From positions 1-64,000 of the forward strand of contig NZ_MWLL01000082.1 in the NCBI RefSeq assembly GCF_002198675.1: 64,000 nucleotides of DNA, read 5' to 3'. Numbering within the stretch: position 1 is the first letter of the stretch; each line of letters opens with the position of its first letter. Below are positions 42,185-51,004 of the stretch, piece after piece. Position numbers and translations under genes: made by a program. The notes under the pieces are model-generated. The model was not told the DNA's origin. It did no database searches and was given only the letters and a program-made list of their open reading frames with translations. The DNA comes from Kineosporia sp. R_H_3 (lineage in GTDB: Bacteria > Actinomycetota > Actinomycetes > Actinomycetales > Kineosporiaceae).

Positions 42185-42841
42185 TCAGCCGGCGCTGTCG
42201 TTCGGAGGGACGAGCCCCAGCCGCACCGCAGCCATGACCGCCTGCGCGCGGTTGCCCGCGCCGAGCTTGTCGTAGATGTTCGCGACGTGGGTCTTGGCGG
42301 TGGACTCGCTGATGTAGAGCCGGCGCGCGATCTGGGAGATGACGAGCCCGTCGACGAGCAGCTCGAGCACCTCCTTCTCTCGCGGCGACAGCCGCGGCCC
42401 CGCCGGGGCGTGCATCCGGCGCTGGAGCGCCTCGCTGAGGTCCCGGGCGGTGAAGGTCCGCGGGCTGGCCGCGGCGTGCCGCGCGGCGGCGACGACCTCC
42501 TCCGCGGGGGAGTCCTTGCCGACGAACGCCGAGGCGCCCGCGTCGAGGGCGGCGAAGAGCTTCTCGTCGCCCGCGTGCATGGTGAGGACGACGATGCCGA
42601 GGTCCGGCACGCTGGCCCGGGCCCGCTGGGCGAGGGCCACGCCGTCGCCGTCCGGCAGTGAGATGTCGGTGACGAGGACGTCCGGGTTCAACGTGCGCAG
42701 CGCCTCGGTCGCCTCGCCGACGGAGCCGGCCTCGCCGACCACCTCGAGGTCGCCGGCGCGGTCGAACGCGCGGCGAAGACCTTCCCTGATGAGCTGGTGG
42801 TCGTCGACCAGCAGCACCGTGATGCGGTGCTCACCGCCCAC
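42185..42841 (-). CDS. NarL/LuxR-type response regulator
   Basis: A 218-residue regulator. The receiver domain has Asp13/Asp14, phosphoacceptor Asp59 in VTDISLPDGDG, Thr87 in VVLTMHAGDE and Lys109, so it looks fully functional. The C-terminal LuxR helix-turn-helix (about 150-212) has LSPREKEVLELLVDGLVISQ and STAKTHVANIYDKLGAGNRA. The GTG start overlaps the end of the histidine-kinase gene by 11 bases, with GAGGTGA as ribosome site. Lying between the Tad machine and the pilin operon, it is a natural candidate to control the A/T-rich pilin promoter. That link is inference. Confidence 0.93.
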   Translation of the reverse strand: MGGEHRITVLLVDDHQLIREGLRRAFDRAGDLEVVGEAGSVGEATEALRTLNPDVLVTDISLPDGDGVALAQRARASVPDLGIVVLTMHAGDEKLFAALDAGASAFVGKDSPAEEVVAAARHAAASPRTFTARDLSEALQRRMHAPAGPRLSPREKEVLELLVDGLVISQIARRLYISESTAKTHVANIYDKLGAGNRAQAVMAAVRLGLVPPNDSAG

Positions 42842-44579
42842 GGTTCACCTCCCCGTTCCTCGGCAGGTTGCGCAGCAGGCGGGCGAGGGAGGACTCTCCC
42901 CGTGCCCCAGCGTCCGCCGTCACCACGACCTGGTCTGTGGCTTGTGAGTCTGTCACGGTTCGTGACTCGTTCGGAATCTTGCCCCGGGCCCGTGCACGGC
43001 GCAGGGCGATCTCCGGGTCGATGGTCAGCTCGACGACGGTGCCCGAGCCCTCGGTCCGGTCGCCGACGCTGAGCCGGGCCCCGATCCGCCGCGCCCGCTC
43101 GTGCATGCCGGTGACGCCCATGCCGCCCATCCGGATGCCCTGGACGGGGGTGAAACCGGTGTGCCGGTCCTGGAAGCCGCACCCGTCGTCCGTCACGGTG
43201 ATCCTCGCGCGGGGCGGGTCGACGACGACCGACAGCCACAGGTTCGTCGCCTGCGCGTGCTTTCGGACGTTCGTCACCGCCTCCTGGACGATCCGCAGGA
43301 TCTCGACCTCGACGGCGACGGGGAGCCGGCTCGACGACTCGTCGGTCGAGACGTGGACGACGAGGCCGGCCTGGCCACCGACCCGCTGCACGTAGTCGGC
43401 GAGGGTGCGGGACAGGCCGACCTTCTCGTCGACACCGGCCCGCAGGTCGAAGATCGAGAGCCGCAGCTCGCCGACGAGGCCGCCGATGTGCTCGCGGAGC
43501 TTGACGAGGCGGGAGGCGACGTCGGGGGTGGCGTCCCGCGCGATGTCGTCGACGAGGTAGCCGACCGAAGCCATGTCCTGGGCGATGCCGTCGTGGATCT
43601 CCCGGGCGAGCCGGACCCGCTCGTCGTCCGTCGCGAGCCGCCGGACGTCGTCGAAGAGGAGGGCGGACGCGAGCCGCGGCCCGGCCGCGGCGACCTTGCG
43701 CCGCGCACTCTCGAGCTGTCCGTCCTGGAAGGTCTCCCGGCCGGAGAGCACGAGGACGGCGACGACCCGCTCGCCCATGAGAACCGGGAGGGCGGCGCAG
43801 CAGATGCCGTCGCGCGCGCGGCGAACGGCGTCGGCGGCGACCCATGCGTCGAGGACGACTGCCTCCGCGAACGACGTCGGGTGCTCGCCGAGGATGGGGA
43901 CGAACCGGCCCGCCGGCGACTTCACGAGGACGGTCCCGCTCGAGCCGGGGACCTCGCGGACGCTCTCGTCGACGAGGGCCGCGGCGAGCGTCTGCGGGTC
44001 GAGGCCGAGGCTGAGCTGTCGGGCGACGACGTGCAGCTCGGAGAGGAGCCGGTGGGCGTCGGCGTAGGCAGGCTCGGGGGAGTCGGCGAAGGGGAAGATC
44101 ACCCGTCGCACCCAGGCCGAGACCAGTCCGACCGCGAGGAACAGCGGGATCCACCAGACGAGGAGCGTCGGGGTGAGTGCTGTGCCCGCCTCGACAGTGG
44201 TCGTCGCGAGCTGGGAGACGAGCAACAGGACGAGCGACGATGTGACGGCCACGGCAAGGGCTGCCAGGACCCCCGCGCCGAGGCCGGCGATGACGAGCGG
44301 TACGAGCAGGTACGGCAGGAACAGGTCCGCCTTGCCGGCGAGGGCGCCGACGATGATCGCCGCGCCGATCCCCTCGGCGAGCGCCTGCACGGCGCGCGGC
44401 AGCCCCTCGGGCAGGGGGATCGACGCGAGCCCCGCGATGAGCAGGAGCAGCAGCGTCGGGACGATGGCGCCGCGCGGCCCGAGGTCCTCGACGAACGTCG
44501 TCGCGAGCCCGCAGAGCCCGATGAGCGCAGCACGGACGAACAGCGGGACGTACACGCTGTCGACCCTGAGCCGCGGCAT
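42831..44579 (-). CDS. Membrane histidine kinase of the NarL-partner (HisKA_3) type with GAF domain
   Basis: A 582-residue kinase. Five or so hydrophobic helices fill residues 15-155 (APRGAIVPTLLLLLIAGLAS-type segments), a GAF domain covers about 175-310, and the phosphorylated His329 lies in AREIHDGIAQDMASVGYLVD. The HATPase region has EAVTNVRKHAQATN (N box), TVTDDGCGFQ and GMGVTGMHERARRIGARL (G boxes). The C-terminal 70 residues are basic and Ser/Thr-rich and not conserved. It is co-translated with the response regulator. A hairpin lies between it and the giant gene upstream, so it may be only partly co-transcribed with the tad genes. Signal unknown. Confidence 0.92.
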   Translation of the reverse strand: MPRLRVDSVYVPLFVRAALIGLCGLATTFVEDLGPRGAIVPTLLLLLIAGLASIPLPEGLPRAVQALAEGIGAAIIVGALAGKADLFLPYLLVPLVIAGLGAGVLAALAVAVTSSLVLLLVSQLATTTVEAGTALTPTLLVWWIPLFLAVGLVSAWVRRVIFPFADSPEPAYADAHRLLSELHVVARQLSLGLDPQTLAAALVDESVREVPGSSGTVLVKSPAGRFVPILGEHPTSFAEAVVLDAWVAADAVRRARDGICCAALPVLMGERVVAVLVLSGRETFQDGQLESARRKVAAAGPRLASALLFDDVRRLATDDERVRLAREIHDGIAQDMASVGYLVDDIARDATPDVASRLVKLREHIGGLVGELRLSIFDLRAGVDEKVGLSRTLADYVQRVGGQAGLVVHVSTDESSSRLPVAVEVEILRIVQEAVTNVRKHAQATNLWLSVVVDPPRARITVTDDGCGFQDRHTGFTPVQGIRMGGMGVTGMHERARRIGARLSVGDRTEGSGTVVELTIDPEIALRRARARGKIPNESRTVTDSQATDQVVVTADAGARGESSLARLLRNLPRNGEVNRGR

Positions 44580-44644
44580 CACCCGGACAATCTCCCACAC
44601 CGGGAGGCGTCCGGGCCGGACCCTTGCCGTTTTGTCCCCGTCGT

Positions 44645-44668
44645 TCGGCCCATGCCCGGATGGGCCGA
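44645..44668 (-). terminator. Hairpin between the giant gene and the histidine kinase
   Basis: Perfect 9-bp stem, arms 44645-44653 and 44660-44668, 14 bases after the stop codon of the giant gene. It may end or attenuate the tad transcript ahead of the two-component genes. No T-run follows. Confidence 0.4.
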
Positions 44669-44682
44669 GCGGCGGACGACGA

Positions 44683-47600
44683 TCAGGTCTCGTCGTCCTC
44701 CGTGAGCGGCGCGAGGACGCGGGCGAGGCGTCGGGTGGCCATCGCGGCGGAGAGCAGGCCCGCGGCCTCGTGGACGGGGCCGACGACGGCGGCGAGGTCG
44801 TCCTCGGTGAACGGCCGCCCGGTCCGGGACCGGGCGACGACGACGGCGGCCATGACGTCCGGCACCGGGACGGCGAGCAGGTGCTCCCAGCCGGCGAGCG
44901 GGGCGCCGGCCAGCCGCGGCCGGACGCTCGCCGAGTCGCCGACGACGAGGGCGCGCCCGCCCATCGCGACCTCGGTGACGAGCCAGTGCCGGGCGTCCAG
45001 GACGAGCCGGCGCTCGATGGGCCGCAGCCCGACACCGCCGTTGACGCGCCAGACCGACCCGTCGGGGACGACGATCGCGGCGGCGTCCGCCCCGGCCCGC
45101 TCGACGACCTCCTGGGCGAGCACCTGGCAGGTGTCGGCGACCCCGAACAGCTCCATGCTCCGCTCGTTGAGCGCACGGACGAGCTCGCGGACGGACGGCG
45201 CGGAGCGGCGCTCGACCGCGGCGTCGACGACGAGGAGCTCGTCGAGCCCGGGCTCCTCGTCGGCGGGAGCCGACTCCGGCCCGGCGTCGAGAGGCGTCGC
45301 GCGGAAGCCGTTGCCGTTGAGGGCGTGCCCGTTGAGCTCCGGGCCGGGGTGCTCCGTGCCGTTCCTCGGGCTGCCGTTCAGCCCGGTCCCGTACGGCGCT
45401 CCGGCGGTTGCGACCGGTGCGGCCGCAGCCTGCTCCGGCTGCGCCTCGGTCGGAATCTCGGTCGGAGCGGGGGGCAGGGCAGCGGGTGGCGGCGCGAGCA
45501 TCGGACCGGGGACGGCGAGCGCCGGTGCGAGCGGCACCGTCGGCCCCGCGAGCCCGGCGGGAGGCTCGAGACGCTGCAACGGCTGCAGCGGAGGAGCCGG
45601 GAGCCGGTCGAGCGGCCCCGGGGCGCGGTCGACCGTGGGCAGCGGAGGTGCCATGGTCGCCGCAGGGACGGCGGACGGTGCCTGCGCGGCGGCCGGCGAG
45701 GACGCCGGCGGCGGCAGCGCGACCGGTGCCCCCGACGGCGGGGCGGACTGCAGGTCTGGCGCGGGCGGTGCCCAGGCCGGCGGGGGCGGCGGCTGGAACG
45801 CGGCCGGTCGCGGCCACGGCGAGCTGTCGACGACGGGCGCGAACGGTGCAGCAGGTGCCGGCGGCGCCGGCGGGACGGCGCCCCACGGGCCGGGAGCGCT
45901 GTCCGCTTCCGTGGCCTCCGCGGGCGTCGCGGCAACGGGCAGCTCCGCCGCGTCCGTCGCGTCTGCGGAGTCCGCGAGGTCCGGGGTGTCGGGGCGGTCA
46001 GCGTCGCCGGGCGGTCCAGCGGGCGGTGCCGGGACGTCGCCCCCCTGCTTGCCCCAGAGGCTGCGCCGCGTCGGCGGGACCGTGCGGTCCTCGACGGTGC
46101 GGCTCAGCGCGACGAGCTCCGGGGAGGCGCCACCGGTGGACAGCCCTGTGCTCACGCGGCGGTCGCCGAGCCGGCGCTGGAGCGCCGACGGCTGCTGGGC
46201 AGGAGCCTCCCGGCCGAGGATGGCCCGGCGCCGGGCCACCATCGCCTCGGTGTCCTCCCGCGACCAGTGGTCCTCCTCGTCGGGACGCTCCCGGGTCCAG
46301 CCGGTCGTGCCGGCGGTGTGGTCGGTGCGGACGTCGATGACGGTGCCGTCGTCGTCCGTCTGCGCGGAGGAGGTCTCGTCGGCCGCGGCGTCGGTCAGGT
46401 CGACGGTCGTGCCCGGGCCGCTGCCGTCGGTCGCGGACCGCGCGCCGGGCGCCTCCACGGTGACGGTCGGTGTCCCGGCGCCGCTCCCGCCGACGACCGC
46501 GGCGGGTGCGGCGGGTGCGGCGGGTGCGGCGGCCTCCGCCGCCTGGGCAGGCTGCGGCACGGCCTCGGGGACGAGGTCCACCGGCTCGGGGCGACGCTGC
46601 TCCTGCGGGCGGCCGGCGCCGGGGAGCACCTCGGCGAGGATGTCGGCCCGCAGACCGCGGCGCGTGGGCAGCGGCGGCGGCGTCCCGTAGGCGGGCAGCG
46701 GTGACGGGCCCGCGACGGCAGGCAGGGGCGGCGGGGTGCCGTACGCCGGCAGCGGCGGCGGGACGGCTGCGGCGACGGGCGCGTGGACCGGTGCCCCGGG
46801 GGATGCCTCGGGGGACGTCGCCGGGGCGACCGGGGCCTGCTCGTCGACCAGACCCTGCGGATCGCGGTGGGCGCCGACGGGCGCGGGGAGGTCCTGCTCG
46901 GCCGGGCCGCCGGGGAGCGGGATCTCGCCCGAGGCGTGCCGGGCGGCAGCGGCGGCGCGGCGGGTCCGCGGTGCCGTGCCGAACAGGACGTCGTCGAACG
47001 ACGGCGAGCCGGTCCGTCCGGCGTCGACGGAGGGCGTGGCCCCGCCGGCGACGGCCGACACCGACTCGCCGGGCTCCGGACCGGGCGTGCCGGACTCCGG
47101 CAGGAGGTGCTCCGGAGGGACCACGGCGGGCTCGTCGGCAGCAGTGGGCTCGTCGCCAGCGGCGGCCGCTGCCTCGCCCTGCGGCTCCTCGACCGTGGTG
47201 TCACCACCGACGGCGACGGTGCCGTCCGTGGTGCCGGTGGTGCCGGCGTCCTCGGCGGGCGACGGGACCTCGTGCGCGGCGGCCGCAGTCTCGGCCGCCT
47301 CGGTCGAGGAGGGCTCCTCGTCGGAGGCGTCGACCGCCTCGACCGGCTGGGCGGGCCCGAGGTCGACGACCTGCTCGGCGGGTGCCACGACAGGGACGTC
47401 GACAGGGGGTGCGTGGTGCGTGACGCCGTTGACGGGGGCCCAGTCGACGGTCGCCTCACCCGGGGTGAGGAAGGTCGACGGCAGGTCGACGACCTCGGGG
47501 CGGCGTGGTGCGGCCACCGGAGGTACCAGCGTGGGCAGGTCCTGCTCCGGGGCGTCGTCCGGGTCGTCGCCGCCCTCGGGCAGGTCGGCGTCGTCGATGG

Positions 47601-48999
47601 CTCCGACGGACTGCTCCACGACGACGTCGTCGCGCTCGTCGAGGTCCGCCACCGCGTCCACGTCGGTGGTCTCGGCAGCTCCGACGGGGGCGTCGGCGTC
47701 GGGTGTCTCCGGCGCGCCGTCGCCCGGCGCCTCGGACACGGCCGGGGCGTGGCCGGAGGTCTGCGCCGGCTCCTGCTCGTCGCGGGTGCCGGCTCCGAGC
47801 CGGATCCCGGCGGCCGCCGCGGCCGCCTGGAGCGACGACAGGTCGAAGGCCTCGGTGAGCGCCTCGTGCGGGCTGATCGGGCGGGCCGGCACGAAGAGGT
47901 CGGCCGGTTCGGGCCGGCCGCGGTCCGACGGCCACCAGCTGAACTGCCCGCCGTGCACAGCAGGCGGTGCGAGCTCCGCGCGCAGGGCCGCGCCGGCGGA
48001 GCGGACGGGCAGCGGCGGCGGCGCGTCGTCGACCTGCGCCTCGACGACGAGCGGACCCTGGTCCGCCTCGACGGTGAACGCGGCGGGTTCGGACATCGTC
48101 GCCGGGGCCCCGTCCTCGTCGGCGGAACCGCGCTCGTCCGGGGCGTCCGCCTCGGCGGTGCCGGGCGACGCCGACGACGCCTGCGGCTCGTCGGACGTGG
48201 TCACTGCGTCCGTGAGGGCGGCAGGCTCCTCCGCATCGGCCGACGGGGCGACGTCAGCGGTGCCCTGGACCTCCACGGAGTGCTCGACCTCGGCGGGCTG
48301 CTCGGCGTCCGGGGTCGGTGCATCCATGACGAGCGGCTCGTGCTCCTCCTGCGGGTGCGCCACCTGCGCCGGCAGGTCGGGCGCGGCGTCGACGGCGTCG
48401 TCGGCGTCGTCGGTCAGGGCGGGGACCGCGGTCAGCACCGGGGCTGCAGGCTCCGGGGTCTCGGCCGCCGCGCGCAGCACCGGCTGACCGGTCTCGGTGT
48501 AGTACCCGGGTGGTGGCAGGCCGGGGCCGTGGAACGGGGCGGGCGTGGACGCAGGCGTCTCGGGAGCGGGCACGACCATCGTCGGGAGCTCGTCGGCGGG
48601 CGGCGCGACCGGTCGGCCCACGCCGACGGACCCGGCGGCGGGAACACCGGAGCGGGCGCGACGGCCGGACTCCAGACGCTCGATCCCGGTGAGGAGCGCC
48701 GTCCGGGTGATCGGCAGGGGCACGACGACGACCCCGGGGAGGTCGAGAGCGGCGAGACCGGCCCAGGCCGGCTGGTACCCGGACACGATGAGGACCGGCA
48801 CGGCGGTGCCGCGCCGCCGGAGGGTGTCGAGCACCGACACCGCGGTCGCCGGCTCGCCGACGTCGAGGACGACGACGTCGATCTGGCCGTCGGGGTCGAG
48901 GGAGTCCAGAGCCTCGGCAGGGTGCTCGACGACCTCGTGCGAGTCCGCCAGTCGGAGCGCGAGCGCCATGGACCGGGACACGACGAGGAGCCGAGCCAT
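44683..48999 (-). CDS. Giant pseudo-receiver / Pro-Ala-rich / GAF-like protein coupled to tadC
   Basis: A 1438-residue protein of no family I recognise as a whole. Residues 1-112 look like a receiver or CpaE-type N-domain: MARLLVVSRSMALALRLADS, IDVVVLDVGEPATAVSVLDT with Asp46 at the phosphoacceptor place, and VPVLIVSGYQ. The acidic pair is absent and the conserved Lys is replaced (VVVVPLPIT). About 1150 residues follow that are Pro/Ala/Glu/Asp-rich and probably disordered, with local repeats such as LPAYGTPPPLP and a tail of NG units. Residues about 1270-1430 are GAF-like (GVADTCQVLAQEVVERAG, HLLAVPVPDVMAAVVVARSR). No signal peptide or helix for the membrane. ATG overlaps the tadC stop by one base. 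Role unknown; a cytosolic regulator or scaffold of the Tad machine is the best guess. Confidence 0.82.
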   Translation of the reverse strand: MARLLVVSRSMALALRLADSHEVVEHPAEALDSLDPDGQIDVVVLDVGEPATAVSVLDTLRRRGTAVPVLIVSGYQPAWAGLAALDLPGVVVVPLPITRTALLTGIERLESGRRARSGVPAAGSVGVGRPVAPPADELPTMVVPAPETPASTPAPFHGPGLPPPGYYTETGQPVLRAAAETPEPAAPVLTAVPALTDDADDAVDAAPDLPAQVAHPQEEHEPLVMDAPTPDAEQPAEVEHSVEVQGTADVAPSADAEEPAALTDAVTTSDEPQASSASPGTAEADAPDERGSADEDGAPATMSEPAAFTVEADQGPLVVEAQVDDAPPPLPVRSAGAALRAELAPPAVHGGQFSWWPSDRGRPEPADLFVPARPISPHEALTEAFDLSSLQAAAAAAGIRLGAGTRDEQEPAQTSGHAPAVSEAPGDGAPETPDADAPVGAAETTDVDAVADLDERDDVVVEQSVGAIDDADLPEGGDDPDDAPEQDLPTLVPPVAAPRRPEVVDLPSTFLTPGEATVDWAPVNGVTHHAPPVDVPVVAPAEQVVDLGPAQPVEAVDASDEEPSSTEAAETAAAAHEVPSPAEDAGTTGTTDGTVAVGGDTTVEEPQGEAAAAAGDEPTAADEPAVVPPEHLLPESGTPGPEPGESVSAVAGGATPSVDAGRTGSPSFDDVLFGTAPRTRRAAAAARHASGEIPLPGGPAEQDLPAPVGAHRDPQGLVDEQAPVAPATSPEASPGAPVHAPVAAAVPPPLPAYGTPPPLPAVAGPSPLPAYGTPPPLPTRRGLRADILAEVLPGAGRPQEQRRPEPVDLVPEAVPQPAQAAEAAAPAAPAAPAAVVGGSGAGTPTVTVEAPGARSATDGSGPGTTVDLTDAAADETSSAQTDDDGTVIDVRTDHTAGTTGWTRERPDEEDHWSREDTEAMVARRRAILGREAPAQQPSALQRRLGDRRVSTGLSTGGASPELVALSRTVEDRTVPPTRRSLWGKQGGDVPAPPAGPPGDADRPDTPDLADSADATDAAELPVAATPAEATEADSAPGPWGAVPPAPPAPAAPFAPVVDSSPWPRPAAFQPPPPPAWAPPAPDLQSAPPSGAPVALPPPASSPAAAQAPSAVPAATMAPPLPTVDRAPGPLDRLPAPPLQPLQRLEPPAGLAGPTVPLAPALAVPGPMLAPPPAALPPAPTEIPTEAQPEQAAAAPVATAGAPYGTGLNGSPRNGTEHPGPELNGHALNGNGFRATPLDAGPESAPADEEPGLDELLVVDAAVERRSAPSVRELVRALNERSMELFGVADTCQVLAQEVVERAGADAAAIVVPDGSVWRVNGGVGLRPIERRLVLDARHWLVTEVAMGGRALVVGDSASVRPRLAGAPLAGWEHLLAVPVPDVMAAVVVARSRTGRPFTEDDLAAVVGPVHEAAGLLSAAMATRRLARVLAPLTEDDET

Positions 49000-49940
49000 C
49001 AGAGACCTTTCAGGTTCTGCAGGATGGTGATCACCGCCGGGCCCAGGATGATGATGAACAGACACGGAAGGATACAGAAGATGAGCGGGAGCAGGATCTT
49101 GATCGGCACCCGCTGCGCCGCCTCCTCCGCGCGCTGGCTGCGCTTGGTCCGTGTCTCCTTCGACTGGACCCGCAGGACGCTCGCGACCGGGATGCCGAAA
49201 GCGTCTGCCTGGACCATAGCGCCCACGAAGGACTGGAGCTCAGGGACGTCCGAGCGATCGGCGAGGGCACGCAACGCCTGGACCCGACCTGTCCCGATCT
49301 GCATCTCCTGGAGGACCCGGGTGAACTCCTGGGCGACCGGACCCGTCGTCTTACGGGCGACCTGGGCGACCGCTGCGTCGAACGCCATTCCTGCCTCGAC
49401 GGAGATCGTCAGCAGGTCCATCGCGTCGGGCAGCTCGCGGCGGATCCGCTCGGACCGGTCGTAGGCGGTCTGGTACAGCCACAGCGAAGGAACCGCCCAC
49501 CCGAGCAGACCGAAGAGGACGCTCGCGACGAGCACCCAGAACGGTCCGCCACCGAAGACGAGGGCCACGACGAGACCGACGACCGCGCCGGCGAGACCGC
49601 CGAAAGCCTTGAGCCCGAGGATCCGGTCTGCGTCCCACCCGACCGGGTTGCCGGCGAGGTCCAGCCGGCGGCGGATCCGCAGGATCCGCTCGTCGGGAGT
49701 GAAGCGGCGCCCGACCTGCACGAACGACGAGAGCAGCGGGTCGACGACCCGCTCGGAGAAGGGCCGCTGGAGCTGCTGGGCACGTAGGTCGCGCGAGGCG
49801 ACCTGGACCTCGCCGATCGCGGCCAGGGACTTCTCGACCCCCGTCGGGCCGACCAGTCGCAGCGCGACCCACGCGAAGGCGCAGGCGAGGCCGAGGAAGA
49901 CGAGGAGCAGGCCCAGAGCCAGCAGGACATTTGCGGACAT
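48999..49940 (-). CDS. tadC: Tad pilus inner-membrane platform protein TadC
   Basis: A 313-residue type II secretion F-like platform protein. It starts with a membrane helix (MSANVLLALGLLLVFLGLAC), has two central helices at about 113-155, and a final one near ILLPLIFCILPCLFIIIL. The T2SSF core ELPDAMDLLTISVEAGMAFD and QSKETRTKRSQRAEEAAQRV are clear. With TadB it forms the platform on which the TadA ATPase works. Its start overlaps the tadB stop, and its stop overlaps the giant gene start (TGATG), so all three are co-translated. Confidence 0.93.
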   Translation of the reverse strand: MSANVLLALGLLLVFLGLACAFAWVALRLVGPTGVEKSLAAIGEVQVASRDLRAQQLQRPFSERVVDPLLSSFVQVGRRFTPDERILRIRRRLDLAGNPVGWDADRILGLKAFGGLAGAVVGLVVALVFGGGPFWVLVASVLFGLLGWAVPSLWLYQTAYDRSERIRRELPDAMDLLTISVEAGMAFDAAVAQVARKTTGPVAQEFTRVLQEMQIGTGRVQALRALADRSDVPELQSFVGAMVQADAFGIPVASVLRVQSKETRTKRSQRAEEAAQRVPIKILLPLIFCILPCLFIIILGPAVITILQNLKGL

Positions 49941-51004
49941 CAGACCTCCACCTTGACGGCGCGGCTGATCCAGAACGCGCCGACGGCGAGGAGCAGCGCC
50001 GCGAGACCGACCATCGCGAGCCCGATCGGGCTGCCGAACATCGGCCGCACGTACTCCGGCTTGACGAGCACGAGGTAGACGCCGAAGACGAGGGGGAGAG
50101 AGCCGAGGATCCACGCCGAGAGCCGGCCCTCGGCGGAGAGGACCTTGACCTGCCGGCGCAGCCGCTGGCGTTCCCGGATCGTGTCGCCGACGGTCTGGAG
50201 CAGCTCAGCCAGGTTCCCGCCGATCTCGCGCTGCACGCGGATCGCCATGACGACCCAGGAGAAGTCGTCGCTCGCCGTGCGGGACGCGATGCCCTCGAGC
50301 GCGTCCTCGACGGTGCGGCCGAGCCGGGTCTCGATGAGTGCCCGGTTGAACTCCGCCGACATCGGCGGGCGGCCCTCCCGGACCACGGTGTCGAGCGCCT
50401 GCGGCAGCGAGTAGCCCGCCTGGAGGCTTCCCGCGATCAGCTGCAGGGTGTCGGGCAGCTGTGCGAGGAAGGCGCTCTCGCGCTGGTCACGCCGGATCGT
50501 CAGGAGGATCCACGGACCGGTCAGACCGATGACGAGCCCCAGAACCGTGGCGAGCAGGCTGCCGCCGGAGATCACGAGGAACACCACGGAGATCCCGACC
50601 GCGATCCCGACCTGGATGAGCAGCCACTCGGCGGTGCGCAGGGGGAGGCCGGCGGCCTCGAGCTGGGCGTCGACGGAGGTGTCCAGTCCACGGCTGCGGG
50701 TCACCCTGCCGGCGAGGTCGACGGCTGAACGCGCGAGAGCCGTGTCCCCGAGGACCGACGGTGCCGCGGGTGCTGCGCTGGGCCCACGACGGGCCGTGGG
50801 GCGACCGGTCAGGGTGTAGATCGACAGCCTGCGCTGCATCTGCTCGCCGGGGCTCTGGCTCCGGGTCACCATGCCGATGATCACCGCGATGGCCGTGGTG
50901 AGCCCGAGGAAGACGAGGATCAGGGCTGCGACGAGGACGCTGCGGTCGTCCGGGGACGGCCCCAGGAAAGCTGCTGCCAGCGAGCCCGGCGCGGCGGCGC
51001 TCAC
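49940..51004 (-). CDS. tadB: Tad pilus inner-membrane platform protein TadB
   Basis: A 354-residue T2SSF-type protein, the partner of TadC. Helices are visible near 22-45 (LVAALILVFLGLTTAIAVII), 125-165, and at the C-terminus (VYLVLVKP then IGLAMVGLAALLLAVGAFWI). The F domain has QLPDTLQLIAGSLQAGYSLP and REGRPPMSAEFNRALIETRL with VMAIRVQREIGGNLAELLQT. The GTG at 51004 gives the common GTGA overlap with the tadA stop; the GTG at 51007 is equally possible. It lies between tadA and tadC in the usual Tad order. Confidence 0.92.
   Translation of the reverse strand: MSAAAPGSLAAAFLGPSPDDRSVLVAALILVFLGLTTAIAVIIGMVTRSQSPGEQMQRRLSIYTLTGRPTARRGPSAAPAAPSVLGDTALARSAVDLAGRVTRSRGLDTSVDAQLEAAGLPLRTAEWLLIQVGIAVGISVVFLVISGGSLLATVLGLVIGLTGPWILLTIRRDQRESAFLAQLPDTLQLIAGSLQAGYSLPQALDTVVREGRPPMSAEFNRALIETRLGRTVEDALEGIASRTASDDFSWVVMAIRVQREIGGNLAELLQTVGDTIRERQRLRRQVKVLSAEGRLSAWILGSLPLVFGVYLVLVKPEYVRPMFGSPIGLAMVGLAALLLAVGAFWISRAVKVEV

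Noticed and set aside
41862-42275. 137-codon plus-strand frame upstream of the pilins
   Set aside because: No ribosome site or family motif, crosses the response-regulator terminator and 3' end, and the region looks like a promoter region.
46783-49464. 893-codon plus-strand frame opposite the giant gene and tadC
   Set aside because: Covers the antisense of TadC's F-domain and of the giant gene; no motif of its own.
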